A DNA stretch of 64,000 nt from Rhodocyclaceae bacterium (GCA_028713915.1 JAQTNK010000021.1:1-64000), one strand, 5' to 3'; shown: positions 35,565 through 45,556, counted from the stretch's first letter. Numbers and translations are program-made. Notes: generated by a model from the letters alone, not told the origin.

Positions 35565-38302
35565 GCTGCCTCCACCCGACGCACCGCGACGCGCACGATG
35601 TCCGAGCCCGAGCCGGTGGCGTCGGTCAGGTCCAGCGTCATCGGCGCGATGGTGTTGAGGCTCGGCAAGTCGAAATCCTTGGCGAACGGCGTCGCCCAGT
35701 GGTCGAACTGGCCGATGATCACCAGCGTGTCGGGACGGATGCCCTGCACCAGCGCCGCCTTGCCGTAGGTGGCGCCGATGTGGGAACGGACCTCGATGCG
35801 GTCGCCCTCGTTGATGCCCAGGTCGGCCGCGGTCTTCGCGTTCATGATGACGCCGGTATGGCCGCGGACGTTCTGCGCGATTTCGCTCATCAGGGCGATG
35901 CCGGCGTTGCCGCCGGCGTGGTATTGCATGCTCTTGGTGGCGAGCAGCCAGAAGGGAAAGTCGGCCGCCTTGGCGCCGGCCTTTTCCAGGTTGCGCACCC
36001 AGCGCGCCGGCACGTCGTGCCACTCGGGCAGCGCCGCGTATTCGGAAAGCTGCTCGTCCCACCAGTTCATCTTGTGCTCGTGCAGGCGGTTGCCGAGCTC
36101 GCGCCCGACGCGCAGCAGACGCTCCTGGTAGGGCAGCTCGTAGCGCAGGCCCAGGCGCTCCATGGTCGGCGTCAAATACCACTCGAGGCGCGACATCGGC
36201 ACGGCGTAGAAGCCGTGCTCCTTGAACCAGGCCAGGTCGTGTTCCTCCTTGCCCGCCGACAGCGTCGTCGTCGCGGCGCGGCAGACCGCGTCCCAGATCT
36301 GCTCGGGCGCGGGTTCCTGCGCCGGATCGAGGCGGAAGTCGTAGCCCGCGCCCTTCAGCGGCGAGACGCCGGACACGCCGCGGTTGAGCGCCTCGACGTA
36401 GGGCTTGAGCAGTCCCGTGCGCTTGGCCAGCTCGGTGCTGATCCAGGTGAAGTCGCGCGCTTCGCCCTGCGGTTCCACCGCGCCCTGGCGCAGCACGACG
36501 CCGCGGTAATCCCAGAACTGCTCCATGTACTTGGTGCCGCCCATGCGGATCATCTGCGTCGATTCGAGATCCGTGGCTTCGGGCAGCAAGAGGTCGGCCA
36601 TGGTGTTGGTCTCGTCCACCGTATAGGCGAAGGCAACCAGGTAAGGGAAGCGGGCGACGGTCGCGGCGAGCTTCTTCGTGTCCCAGAAGGAAATGGCCGG
36701 ATTGGAGCGATAGACGATCCACAACTCGGGGAAAGTCGGCGTCGGCATGTTCCAGTCGGCGGGCCGCTCCTCCTGGAACATCCAGGCCAGCTGCGTCGGG
36801 CCGAGCGCCTGGCTCCAGGCGGCATTGTGGCCGACGATGGGCACCAGGCTCTGGTGCAGGTTGCGCGTCGCCGGCTGAGACTGCCACTCTTCCTTGTCGG
36901 TGGGATTGAAGTGCTGGACCATGAAGCCGTCTTCGCCCGGCGCGACCGAGAGATGCCGGTTGTCCTGCGGACGGTTCAGGCGCACCGTCGTGCCGACCAG
37001 CCCGCCGGGATTCTCCAGCGCGCCGACCAGCGCCGCGAGCACGGTGCGCGCCCAGCAGCACTCGTAGGCGCCCCAGCCGTTGTTCACCGACTTGCCGAGC
37101 GTCACCGACACCGGCCGCAGCGGCAGGGTCTGGCCGTCGATGACGACGGTGGCGCCGATGCTGGCGTTCGCCAGGTATTCGTCGGCGATGCGGCGGATGG
37201 TGGCGGCCGGCACGTCGCAGACCGTCGTCGCCCATTCCGGCGTGTATTTGGCGATGTGCTCGGCGAGCATCTCGTAAGCGGTCTTGCCGTCGACGTCGGC
37301 GTATTCGCGCCGCGCCTTGTCGGCGTCGACGACCATGGCGCGGGCGACGCGGTGGCATCCGGCGACGGCCGGCTGCGCGCCCGGCGTATCGAAGGCCACG
37401 GCCCGGCCTGACGCCTCGTCCCAGACCAGCGGCTTGCCGCTGTCGGCGTCGCGCAAATAGAGGCCGTCGGGCGCCACCAGGTAGGGCGAGGAGGTGCGGT
37501 CGCGCAGGAAGGGAAGGTCGAGCTGCGCCAGGCCATGTTCGCGCACCAGCACGTGGATCAGCGCGAACAGGAAAGCCGGGTCGGTCTTCGGCCGGATCGG
37601 CACCCACTCCGCCGAACAGGCGCCGGTGACCGTCATGTGCGGCTCCACCTGCACGCGCTTGTAGCCGCGCACGCGCGCATCGGCGTGGCGGATCACGGCG
37701 CAGGGACCGCCGGTCACTTCGACGTTTGAACCGACGGCGATGACGTAGCGCGCATTGGGCGTGTCCGAGGCGACCGTGAAGGCGCGATGCCAGAACTCGC
37801 CGTAGAGGTGCTCGGAATGGACGCATTTCACGCCCTGGCCGGAGCCGAAGCTGTAATCGATGGCGCCCCAGGCGGAGAGGAACGCCGGAAACGTGCCCAT
37901 GTAGTTGGCCGGCGTGCCGCCGTGGCCGAAGCTCGCCGCCACGCGCGGCAGGCCGGCTTCGTCGATGAGCCCCTTGGCGCGGATGGCGTTGAGCTTCGCG
38001 GCGAGCATGTCGAGCGCCTCGTCCCACGAGATCGGCACGAAGCCCGGATCCTCGTCGCGCCCTTTCTTCGGATTGGTGCGCTTCATCGGGCTGAGGACGC
38101 GATGCGGGTTGTAGGTCTTCTGCACCAGCCCGTAGGCCTTGACGCAGACGCGGCCGCGCGCCGGATGGACGTCCGCGGCGTCGAAGTTCGGCGCCACTTC
38201 GGTGGCGACGCCGTCCTCGACCTTGACCTTCATGAAGTCGGGCCCGGAGACGCAGTTGTAGCAGAAGGTCGGCACTTGCCTGACGGTTTTCGCTGCACTC
38301 AT
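35561..38302 (-). CDS. padB: Phenylacetyl-CoA:acceptor oxidoreductase molybdopterin subunit
   Basis: A 913-residue catalytic subunit of the DMSO-reductase family that oxidises phenylacetyl-CoA at the alpha carbon to phenylglyoxylate. The N-terminal FCYNCVSGPDFMKVKVEDG has only the CxxC part of the usual [4Fe-4S] site. Other marks are GRVCVKAYGLVQKTYNPHR, DPGFVPISWDEALDMLA and SFGHGGTPANYMGTFPAFL. The C-terminal dinucleotide-binding domain covers the last 130 residues. The start at 38302 (MSAAKTV) is preferred over 38347, which overlaps fdhD. Confidence 0.92.
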   Translation of the reverse strand: MSAAKTVRQVPTFCYNCVSGPDFMKVKVEDGVATEVAPNFDAADVHPARGRVCVKAYGLVQKTYNPHRVLSPMKRTNPKKGRDEDPGFVPISWDEALDMLAAKLNAIRAKGLIDEAGLPRVAASFGHGGTPANYMGTFPAFLSAWGAIDYSFGSGQGVKCVHSEHLYGEFWHRAFTVASDTPNARYVIAVGSNVEVTGGPCAVIRHADARVRGYKRVQVEPHMTVTGACSAEWVPIRPKTDPAFLFALIHVLVREHGLAQLDLPFLRDRTSSPYLVAPDGLYLRDADSGKPLVWDEASGRAVAFDTPGAQPAVAGCHRVARAMVVDADKARREYADVDGKTAYEMLAEHIAKYTPEWATTVCDVPAATIRRIADEYLANASIGATVVIDGQTLPLRPVSVTLGKSVNNGWGAYECCWARTVLAALVGALENPGGLVGTTVRLNRPQDNRHLSVAPGEDGFMVQHFNPTDKEEWQSQPATRNLHQSLVPIVGHNAAWSQALGPTQLAWMFQEERPADWNMPTPTFPELWIVYRSNPAISFWDTKKLAATVARFPYLVAFAYTVDETNTMADLLLPEATDLESTQMIRMGGTKYMEQFWDYRGVVLRQGAVEPQGEARDFTWISTELAKRTGLLKPYVEALNRGVSGVSPLKGAGYDFRLDPAQEPAPEQIWDAVCRAATTTLSAGKEEHDLAWFKEHGFYAVPMSRLEWYLTPTMERLGLRYELPYQERLLRVGRELGNRLHEHKMNWWDEQLSEYAALPEWHDVPARWVRNLEKAGAKAADFPFWLLATKSMQYHAGGNAGIALMSEIAQNVRGHTGVIMNAKTAADLGINEGDRIEVRSHIGATYGKAALVQGIRPDTLVIIGQFDHWATPFAKDFDLPSLNTIAPMTLDLTDATGSGSDIVRVAVRRVEAA

Positions 38303-38318
38303 GATGATTCCCGTCGCC

Positions 38319-39143
38319 TCAAGCACGCAGGCGCTGCGGATGCGCATAGACGTTGAAGCGCTGTTCGCGCAGGAAGCCGATCAAGGTCAGGCCGGCCGTT
38401 TCGGCGACGCGGATCGCCATGCCCGTGGGCGCCGAAATGGCCGCCACCAGCGCGATGCCGACGGCCGCCGCCTTGCAGACGATCTCGTAGCTGGCGCGGC
38501 TGGTCATCAGCACGAAGCCCTCGGCCAGCGACTCGCGCGCCGCCGCCAGCGCGCCGATCAGCTTGTCGAGCGCGTTATGGCGGCCGACGTCCTCGCGCAC
38601 GCAGAGCACTTCGCCGTCCCAGCGGCACCAGGCCGCCGCATGCACGGCGCCGGTAAGGCCATGCAGCCGCTGGCGCTGCGCCAGCGCCGCGGCGGCGCGC
38701 GTCAATGCCGCGGGCGTCAGCACGGCGGCGGTCGCCGTCACGCGCCGCGGCCGGCATTGCGCCTGCTCCAGGCTTTCGACGCCGCACAGGCCGCAGCCGG
38801 TGCGCCCCGCCAGGGTGCGGCGCCGCGCGCGCAGCGCCGCGGCGCAGGACGCCGCGACGCGCAAGTCGAGTTCGATGCCGTTGTCATGCTCGCGGAGATC
38901 GATGTCGAAGATGTCGCTGCGAGCGCCGACGATGCCTTCGCTGACGCTGAAGCCGACGGCGAAATCCTCGAGGTCCTGGGGCGTCGCCAGCATCACGGCA
39001 TGCGAGACGCCGTTGTAGACGAGGGCGACCGGAACCTCTTCGGCAACGCGGTCGGCGCGCTGCTGAAATATTCCGTCGTCCCATAGCCCGACAGCACAAC
39101 TCCTGTGCGGCGCCACGGACAGCTCGGCCAGTGTCTCCTCCAT
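38319..39143 (-). CDS. fdhD: FdhD-family sulfurtransferase for molybdoenzyme maturation
   Basis: A 274-residue FdhD-like protein. It carries the sulfur-transfer cysteines in GRTGCGLCGVESL near residue 118, plus REDVGRHNALDKLIGAL and FVLMTSRASYEIVCKAA, all typical of the family. FdhD moves sulfur from IscS to the molybdenum or tungsten cofactor of formate-dehydrogenase-like enzymes. Standing 16 bases before padB, it is the likely maturation factor for PadB. It is the first gene of the minus-strand operon, with the FNR-type box at 39246 about 100 bases upstream. Confidence 0.92.
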   Translation of the reverse strand: MEETLAELSVAPHRSCAVGLWDDGIFQQRADRVAEEVPVALVYNGVSHAVMLATPQDLEDFAVGFSVSEGIVGARSDIFDIDLREHDNGIELDLRVAASCAAALRARRRTLAGRTGCGLCGVESLEQAQCRPRRVTATAAVLTPAALTRAAAALAQRQRLHGLTGAVHAAAWCRWDGEVLCVREDVGRHNALDKLIGALAAARESLAEGFVLMTSRASYEIVCKAAAVGIALVAAISAPTGMAIRVAETAGLTLIGFLREQRFNVYAHPQRLRA

Positions 39144-39245
39144 GCGGCTTTTCGCCTTTCTAGGAATTAGTCATACCCCGTCGTCAAAACGATACATAGC
39201 GACTCACATTGGGTCAACGTCCGCGTATCGCTTTAACGCACTTTG

Positions 39246-39259
39246 TTGACCTAGCTCAA
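39246..39259. promoter_or_regulatory. FNR/AcpR-type box between fdhD-pad and the thioesterase-AOR genes
   Basis: TTGACCTAGCTCAA differs by one base from the box of the bzdN promoter, including the CTAG centre. It lies in the 256-base divergent region, 103 bases from the fdhD start and 141 from the thioesterase start, so it could activate either or both anaerobically. No convincing -10 at the exact class II distance was identified. Confidence 0.6.
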
Positions 39260-39399
39260 CAAAATCGAGTCGTATTGCACCGCAGCACCCCTGTAAGATT
39301 AGGTTGCCTAGTCGATGACATAAATTCGGCGTGATACATCGTCGTAGTGCGCCACGTGTCATCCGGTATCTTTTCTATTACTCTCAGGAGGGGAACACG

Positions 39400-39807
39400 A
39401 TGAAGAACACCTTGACGACTGGCTTGTCGGCGACGCGGCGCATCGCCATCGACACGCCGCGGACCATCGACTTTCTCGGCGAGTCGCTGCGCGTCTATGC
39501 AACGCCCGAACTGGTGCGCGACTTCGAGATGGCTTGCCGCGATTTCCTGCTCGGCCACGCCGACGCCGGCGAAGACTCGGTCGGCACCGGCATCAGCGTG
39601 ACGCACGGCGGCGCCACCCTGCGCGGCATGAACGTGACCATCACCGTCACGGTGAGCAAGATCGAGGGCCGCCTGGTGACCTTCGAGCTGCTGGCGCAGG
39701 ACGACGTCGAGGAGATCAGCCGCGGCAGCCACAGCCGCTTCGTCGTCGACGTCGAGAAGCTGCGCGCCAAGGTCGCCGCCAAGGCGGCCAAGATCGCACA
39801 AGCCTAA
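39400..39807 (+). CDS. FlK-like hotdog acyl-CoA thioesterase
   Basis: A 135-residue single-domain hotdog protein resembling the fluoroacetyl-CoA thioesterase FlK family. Recognisable are YATPELVRDFEMACRDFL and SVGTGISVTHGGATLRGMN, and VTFELLAQDDVEEISRGSHSR near the C-terminus. It probably hydrolyses an aromatic acyl-CoA to restore free CoA. The start at 39400 has AGGAGGGG upstream. An in-frame ATG at 39331 is too far from any ribosome site. It is divergent from fdhD-pad and directly upstream of the AOR gene. Confidence 0.85.
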   Translation: MKNTLTTGLSATRRIAIDTPRTIDFLGESLRVYATPELVRDFEMACRDFLLGHADAGEDSVGTGISVTHGGATLRGMNVTITVTVSKIEGRLVTFELLAQDDVEEISRGSHSRFVVDVEKLRAKVAAKAAKIAQA

Positions 39808-39854
39808 AAAAATATTTCGGGCGGCGCACGTCACGGCCGCCAGGAGGAGATGCC

Positions 39855-42179
39855 ATGGACATCCGCAGCAGGGTTGCGCGCCTGTGCGCGCGCATGCACG
39901 ACGCGCCGCAATTCCCGACCCAAGGGGCAACGCTCTTCGTCGACCTCGAGCGCCGCACCACGCAGCGCAAGTATCTCGACGCGGACGTCATGCGTCACTT
40001 CCTCGGCGGGCGCGGCGCCAACATGATGCTGCTCTACAACCTGCTCGACGAGGGCCGCCCGGCGCTCGACCCCGAGATCCCGCTGATCTTCGGCGCCGGT
40101 ACGCTGACCGGCGAGATGCCGGCGGCGACGCGCGGCAACTTCACCAGCCGCTCGCCCGACAGCGACGCCATTCTCGACGCCAGCGCCGGCGATTATTTCC
40201 CGGCCTTCGTCAAGCGCCACGGCTACGACCACCTCGTGCTCTTCGGCCGCGCCGCGCAATGGACGCTGCTGAAGATCGCCCACGCGCAGGTCGAATTCCT
40301 CGACGCCACCGCCTACGTCGGCCTCGACAACCTCGACACCGCCGCCGCCATCGCGCGCGACTTTGGCTGCACCGAGCGCAAGGACATGGCCCTGGCGCGC
40401 ATCACCAGCGCCGGCGAGAACCTCGCGCTGTGCAGCGGCATCATGGGCGGCATCAAGGCGATCTGGGCGCGCGGCGGCGCCGGCGCCAAGATGGGCGCGC
40501 TGCGCCTGAAGGCGATCATGGTGCACGGCAAGCCCGGCGATGCGCCGGCGCAGGCCGCGCTCAAGGAGCACAACAAGGTCATCGGCCGCAAGATCACGTC
40601 GACCTCGGTCATCAAGAACGCCTTGAAGCAGGTCGGCACTCCGTTCCTCTACAAGCCTTCGCGCGTGCTCGGCGCCATCGGCACGCTGAACAACCAGAAG
40701 ACGCAGTGGTTTGAAACCCTCGACGCCGACAACTTCGACCCCTACCGGCCGGGCATGGACGGCTGCTTCAAGTGCCCCGTGCATTGCCGCAACCAGAACG
40801 ACATGACGCCGGAAGGAAAAGGCGGCTGGGGCTCGGCCGCGCTCAAGGGCCTCAAGGGCAACGCCAGCTACGACAAGGCCCAGGCCGACATCGACCACGG
40901 CAAGCAGCGCAGCTACCGCGGCATCGAGGGCGACGACCGCTTCGACAAGCACGACAAGGGCGACGGTCCCGAGTACGTCACCGTCGGCAAGTTCGGGCCG
41001 CAGATCGGCATCCGCGAGCCCGAGCAGCTGCTGCGGCTCAACAACATCCTCAACGATCTGGGCATGGATTCCGCGTCCACCGGCGGCGCCATCGCCTGGG
41101 CCATGGAACTCTGGCAGCGTGGCATCATCGGCCCCGCGGACACCGGCGGCCTGGACCTTTCCTGGGGCAATTACGCGAGCGTCGAGAAGCTGCTGTTCAT
41201 GACCGCGAAGCGCGAAGGCTTCGGCGACACCATCGCCGACTCCGGCCGCGCCGTCGCCACCGGCAAGTATCCGCCAGCGGCGCTCGACTACCGCATGGCG
41301 GTGAAGGGGCTGTTCCAGTCCGACCCGCACGACTCGCGCATCCTCAAGGCCTTCGCCCTCGGCCTCGCCGTGGCGACGCGCGGCATGGACCACTTGCGCA
41401 ATCGCGTGACGCTGGAGATCAACGCCCGCATCAACGACGACGCCGAATTCAAGGCCCGGCTGTACGGCGGCACCGTGGCGCCCGAGCCCAACAGCTACGT
41501 CGGCAAGGAATACGCGGTGCGGCGCTGCGAGGACACCTTCGCCGCCGGCGATGCCATCGGCATGTGCCGCTTCGACACCAAGCTGTTCAATTCGCCGACC
41601 CTGCCCGACTGCGCCGACTTCGCCGTGCAGCTCGCCGCGCTGACCGGCGAAGCCTGCGACGAGGCGCGGCTGCTGGCGGCGGGGCGCAACATCACGGGTC
41701 TCGAACGCCTGCTGAATTTCCGCCTCGGCCTGCGCGCCGGCGACGATACGCTGCCGCGGCGCTGGTTCGAAGAGCCGATAGACGTCGGCCCCTTCAAGGG
41801 CGAGAAGATCGATCGCGCCGAGTTCGCCGCCCTGAAGGCGCGCTTCTACGAGCTCACCGGCCTAAACGCCGAGGGCATCCCGCGCCTCGGCTGGCACGAG
41901 GCGCTGGCGCGCGTCGCCACGGGCTTCGCCATCCGCGTCGAGCTGCCGAAAGCCCTTCCCGGGGCGCCGGAAAAAGCCGTGGTGCTCGACCAGCCGGTCG
42001 CCAATATCGCCGCCCTGCGCGCCGCGCTTTGCGCGCGCCTGCCCGAAGCGCGCGAGGCGCTCGGCGACCCGACCTGGAATGTCGCGGTGAACGACGAAAT
42101 GGCCTTGTGCGGCGAGAAAGACCGCGCGCTCGCCGACGGCGACCGGGTCGTGCTCGTGCCGATCATCGGCGGCGGCTGA
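39855..42179 (+). CDS. aor: Tungsten-type aldehyde:ferredoxin oxidoreductase with fused MoaD-like C-terminus
   Basis: A 774-residue protein. Residues about 20-230 form the AOR N-terminal tungstopterin domain (HFLGGRGANMMLLYNLL, GTLTGEMPAATRGNF). The cluster motif CFKCPVHCRNQN is near residue 305, with a later Cys in the C-terminal domains. Known AOR proteins are about 600-640 residues. Here residues about 690-774 add a beta-grasp domain ending in DGDRVVLVPIIGGG, as in MoaD/ThiS sulfur carriers with a C-terminal diglycine. It would oxidise aromatic aldehydes such as phenylacetaldehyde or benzaldehyde to acids. ATG at 39855 follows AGGAGGA. Confidence 0.92.
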   Translation: MDIRSRVARLCARMHDAPQFPTQGATLFVDLERRTTQRKYLDADVMRHFLGGRGANMMLLYNLLDEGRPALDPEIPLIFGAGTLTGEMPAATRGNFTSRSPDSDAILDASAGDYFPAFVKRHGYDHLVLFGRAAQWTLLKIAHAQVEFLDATAYVGLDNLDTAAAIARDFGCTERKDMALARITSAGENLALCSGIMGGIKAIWARGGAGAKMGALRLKAIMVHGKPGDAPAQAALKEHNKVIGRKITSTSVIKNALKQVGTPFLYKPSRVLGAIGTLNNQKTQWFETLDADNFDPYRPGMDGCFKCPVHCRNQNDMTPEGKGGWGSAALKGLKGNASYDKAQADIDHGKQRSYRGIEGDDRFDKHDKGDGPEYVTVGKFGPQIGIREPEQLLRLNNILNDLGMDSASTGGAIAWAMELWQRGIIGPADTGGLDLSWGNYASVEKLLFMTAKREGFGDTIADSGRAVATGKYPPAALDYRMAVKGLFQSDPHDSRILKAFALGLAVATRGMDHLRNRVTLEINARINDDAEFKARLYGGTVAPEPNSYVGKEYAVRRCEDTFAAGDAIGMCRFDTKLFNSPTLPDCADFAVQLAALTGEACDEARLLAAGRNITGLERLLNFRLGLRAGDDTLPRRWFEEPIDVGPFKGEKIDRAEFAALKARFYELTGLNAEGIPRLGWHEALARVATGFAIRVELPKALPGAPEKAVVLDQPVANIAALRAALCARLPEAREALGDPTWNVAVNDEMALCGEKDRALADGDRVVLVPIIGGG

Positions 42180-42220
42180 CGGCGACGCAAGAACGCCGCG
42201 TCGAACGCCGCCGGCGGCAG

Positions 42221-42260
42221 CAAAGAAAAAGCCCTCCAGGCAGTAAGGCCAGGAGGGCTA
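42221..42260 (-). terminator. Intrinsic terminator of pepN
   Basis: On the minus strand an 8-bp stem AGCCCTCC/GGAGGGCT (42252-42259 and 42230-42237) is followed by a run TTTTTCTTTG. It lies about 180 bases past the pepN stop. On the plus strand the same hairpin lacks a T tract, so any effect on the AOR transcript would be weak. Confidence 0.75.
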
Positions 42261-42442
42261 AAGAGTTGACTTGGAGGAGTCAGACCGCATTGTATGCGAA
42301 ATATTAGCAAACAGTAAAGTACTTATATCAAAAATTTCCGCCGGCGCCGCTGGCGGGCTTATCGCCGGCCGGCGGCCGGCCCATCGTCCAAAGTCGCGGC
42401 CCGATGGTGCGAGCCTGCCGCCGGCAGAAGCGGAAACGACGG

Positions 42443-45124
42443 CTATTTCCCGAGCGCATTGCCGACCACTTCGGCGACGTCCCGCGCCAGGCCGGAGCAC
42501 GCCCGGATGCGTTCCAGGGCAGCGCGGGCATGGCTCTGGCGTTCGCCGTCGTACTGGCGCCAGCGATCGAAAGCGCGGGCGATGCGCGCGGCGACCTGCG
42601 GATTCACCGCCTGCAATTCGAGGATCACGTCGGCGGCCAGCCGGTAGCCCGAGCCGTCGGCGGCGTGGAAATGGCGTGGATTGGCGGCGCAGAAGGCGCG
42701 CACCAGCGCATACACCTTGTTCGGGTTCCGCATGTCGAAGGCCGGATCAGCCATCAGTTCGCGCACGCGCAGCACGGTGCCCGGCAGGCGCGAGGTCGCC
42801 TGCACTTGCAGCCACTTGTCGACCACCAGCGCTTCGTCGTGCCAGCGGGCATGGAAGCGGGCAAGCGCCGGCACGCGCTCGGCGACGTCAAGGTTGGCGA
42901 GCGTGCCCAGCGCGGCGATGACATCGGTCATGTTGCCGGCGTCGTTGCACTGCGCCAGCAGCCGCGGCATCACGCTGCCGGCGAGGTAAGGCGCATCGCT
43001 TTCGGCAAGATAGCTCAAGGCCAGATTGCGCAAGGCACGGCGGCCGACCTGGCGGCCGTCGGGGGCATAGGGCTCGTTGGGTGCCAGCGCCTGCCACACG
43101 GCTTCGAACGGCTCGCGCAACCGCGCCGCGAGGTGGCGGCGCAGGGCGAGGCGGGCGAGGTGGATGGCCTCGGGATCGACGACCTGCCCGGCAGCGGCCA
43201 TGTCCTCGGCCAGCACTTGCTCGGCGGGAAGAATCAGGGCTTCGGCGGCAAGCGCCGCGTCACGCCCGATGCCGTCATCGAGCACGCGGCCGACGGCGGC
43301 GACGAAAGCCGGCGGAATCCATGCCGTGCCCTCGCCGCCGGCGGCGATGCCGGCGAGGAGCACGCGCGTGGCCAGGCGCTGCCCGGCTTCCCAGCGGTTG
43401 CAGGCATCGCTGTCGTAGGCCATCAGATGGGCCAGTTCGGCGTCGCTCTGGGCGAAATCCAGATGCACCGGCGCCGAGAAGCCGCGCAGCAGCGAAGCGG
43501 TCGGCGCGGCGGGAATGGCGTCGAAGACGAAGCTTTGCGTCGTCGCCGTCAGCGACAGCACTTTCGTTTTTTCGACCAGCGCATCGCTGCCGTCGGGCAG
43601 CACCAGCCCGACCGCGACCGGAATGTGCAGCGGCCCTTCTTCGATGGCGAGGCCGGCTTCCTGCAGGCGCTTTTCGTAGGCGGTGGGCGCGAGGCTTTGC
43701 GTCAGGGTCAGCGTGTAGCGTTGCGCCGCGGCGTCGTAATGGCCCTCCGCCTTCAGGCGCGGCGTGCCGGCGCGGGCATACCAGCGGCGGAACTGGCGCA
43801 GGTCCACGCCGGCGGCATCCTGCATGGCGGCGACGAAATCCTCGCAGGTCACGGCCTGGCCGTCATGACGCCGGAAGTAGAGATCCATGCCGCGACGAAA
43901 CGCATCGCCGCCGATCAGCGTGTGGATCATGCGCACCACCTCGGCGCCTTTTTCATAGACCGTGGCGGTGTAGAAATTGTTGATCTCGGCGTAGGACGCC
44001 GGGCGGATCGGATGCGCCATGGGGCCGGCGTCTTCGGGGAACTGGGCGATGCGCAGCTGGCGCACCGACTGGATGCGGGTGACGGCGCGCGAATGCGTGT
44101 CGGCGCCGAACTCCTGGTCGCGAAAGACCGTGAGCCCTTCCTTCAGCGAGAGCTGGAACCAGTCGCGGCAGGTGACGCGGTTGCCGGTCCAGTTGTGGAA
44201 ATACTCGTGCGCGACGACGCGGTCGATGTTCTGGAAGTCGCTGTCGGTGGCGGTGTCCGCGCGCGCCAGCACGTACTTGGTGTTGAAGATGTTGAGACCC
44301 TTGTTCTCCATCGCGCCCATGTTGAAGTCGCCGACGGCGACGATCATGTAGTGGTCGAGATCCATCTCCAGCCCGAAGCGCTGCTCGTCCCAGGCCATGC
44401 TTTTCTTCAGCGCCGCCATGGCGTGGCCGCACTGGTCGAGCTTGCCGGGTTCGACGTACACCGCCAGGCGCACGCTGCGGCCGGACCGCGTGACGAAGCG
44501 GTCTTCGAGGACGTCGAGCCTGGCCGCGACCAAGGCGAACAGATAGCACGGCTTGGCGAACGGATCTTCCCAGCGCGCCCAGTGGCGATCGTCCGCGAGA
44601 TCGCCGCGGCCGACCAGGTTGCCGTTGGACAGCAGTTGCGGGAAGCGGGCGCGCTCGGCTTCGATGGTGCAGCTGAAGCGCGCCATGACGTCGGGACGAT
44701 CGGGGAAGAAGCTGATGCGGCGGAAGCCCTGCGCTTCGCATTGGGTGAAGTAGCCGTCCTTGGAACGATAGAGCCCGGAGAGCTGGGTGTTGCGGTCCGG
44801 CTCGATGCGCACCCGCGTCTCCAGCGTGAGCGTGTCGGGCAGGGCCGCGCCGTTGACGCTGGCGATGGTCAGCGTGCCGTCGTCCTCCGCGTAGCAGGAA
44901 GGCGCCAGCGCCGTGCCGTCGATCCGGAGTCCCTGCAACGCCAGTTCTTCGCCTTCCAGCACCAGATCGCCACCGGGGCCGGCCGCATTGCGCCGGCAGG
45001 CGAGCGTGCCGCGCACCTCGGTGTAGCCGTCGTGGATGGCGACGTGCAGATCGACGGTATCGATCAGCCAGGCGGGCGGAAGATAGTCTTTGAGATAGAT
45101 GGTATGGGGAATGGCGGTTCGCAT
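42443..45124 (-). CDS. pepN: Aminopeptidase N
   Basis: An 893-residue M1-family zinc metallopeptidase that removes N-terminal residues from peptides in the cytoplasm. The exopeptidase motif GAMENKGLNIFN and zinc motif VVAHEYFHNWTGNRVTCRDW (near residue 305) are intact. It has the bacterial PepN four-domain length. The start at 45124 (MRTAIPHTIYLKDYLPPAW) is typical of the family. It is a housekeeping gene that marks the border between the catabolic region and the envelope-stress block. Confidence 0.95.
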   Translation of the reverse strand: MRTAIPHTIYLKDYLPPAWLIDTVDLHVAIHDGYTEVRGTLACRRNAAGPGGDLVLEGEELALQGLRIDGTALAPSCYAEDDGTLTIASVNGAALPDTLTLETRVRIEPDRNTQLSGLYRSKDGYFTQCEAQGFRRISFFPDRPDVMARFSCTIEAERARFPQLLSNGNLVGRGDLADDRHWARWEDPFAKPCYLFALVAARLDVLEDRFVTRSGRSVRLAVYVEPGKLDQCGHAMAALKKSMAWDEQRFGLEMDLDHYMIVAVGDFNMGAMENKGLNIFNTKYVLARADTATDSDFQNIDRVVAHEYFHNWTGNRVTCRDWFQLSLKEGLTVFRDQEFGADTHSRAVTRIQSVRQLRIAQFPEDAGPMAHPIRPASYAEINNFYTATVYEKGAEVVRMIHTLIGGDAFRRGMDLYFRRHDGQAVTCEDFVAAMQDAAGVDLRQFRRWYARAGTPRLKAEGHYDAAAQRYTLTLTQSLAPTAYEKRLQEAGLAIEEGPLHIPVAVGLVLPDGSDALVEKTKVLSLTATTQSFVFDAIPAAPTASLLRGFSAPVHLDFAQSDAELAHLMAYDSDACNRWEAGQRLATRVLLAGIAAGGEGTAWIPPAFVAAVGRVLDDGIGRDAALAAEALILPAEQVLAEDMAAAGQVVDPEAIHLARLALRRHLAARLREPFEAVWQALAPNEPYAPDGRQVGRRALRNLALSYLAESDAPYLAGSVMPRLLAQCNDAGNMTDVIAALGTLANLDVAERVPALARFHARWHDEALVVDKWLQVQATSRLPGTVLRVRELMADPAFDMRNPNKVYALVRAFCAANPRHFHAADGSGYRLAADVILELQAVNPQVAARIARAFDRWRQYDGERQSHARAALERIRACSGLARDVAEVVGNALGK

Positions 45125-45334
45125 GGAATGATCGACCTTCGAGGGGCGTGACGGGCTGCGCCGAAACGGAAATCAAGGCGCATTGGCAATGGCAGCGGCA
45201 AACTGGGATTTTCGCACTCCCGTTGGCGCCGCCGCCATTTTAAGGTGCTTCTGCGGCGCCGTAATTTCAAGCCGTCCGCATGCCGCCACACATTCCGCCC
45301 GGCCGCGTGGCCGGTCTGCCGGTGACGGCAGCTT

Positions 45335-45556
45335 TCAGTTTTGCGAAGGCGGCGACCCGGCGTCCGTCGCCGGCGCCGACAAAGACGCGCTCGAAGACTC
45401 CGTAGCGGACTCCATCGCGGCGCGGCTCGAAACGGCCTTGGGTTTCTCGACCGGCTTGTCGGCGACGTTGATGCCGACGATCGACAAGACGATCGCGGCA
45501 TACGCGGCCCCAAAGTGCTCGAGAATCGAGAAGGTACGACCTCCAGGACGACTCAT
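45335..45556 (-). CDS. Small single-pass membrane protein, unknown function
   Basis: A 73-residue protein starting MSRPGGRTFSILEHFGAAYA. One hydrophobic helix covers about residues 15-34 (GAAYAAIVLSIVGINVA), followed by a Ser/Ala/Pro-rich tail. The ATG at 45556 has AAGGAG ten bases upstream. No family is recognised. It lies next to another small exported protein on the same strand. Confidence 0.6.
   Translation of the reverse strand: MSRPGGRTFSILEHFGAAYAAIVLSIVGINVADKPVEKPKAVSSRAAMESATESSSASLSAPATDAGSPPSQN

Noticed and set aside
42221-42260. Terminator assigned to the AOR gene
   Set aside because: The T tract is on the minus strand only, so the hairpin serves pepN. On the plus strand the stem lacks a T run.
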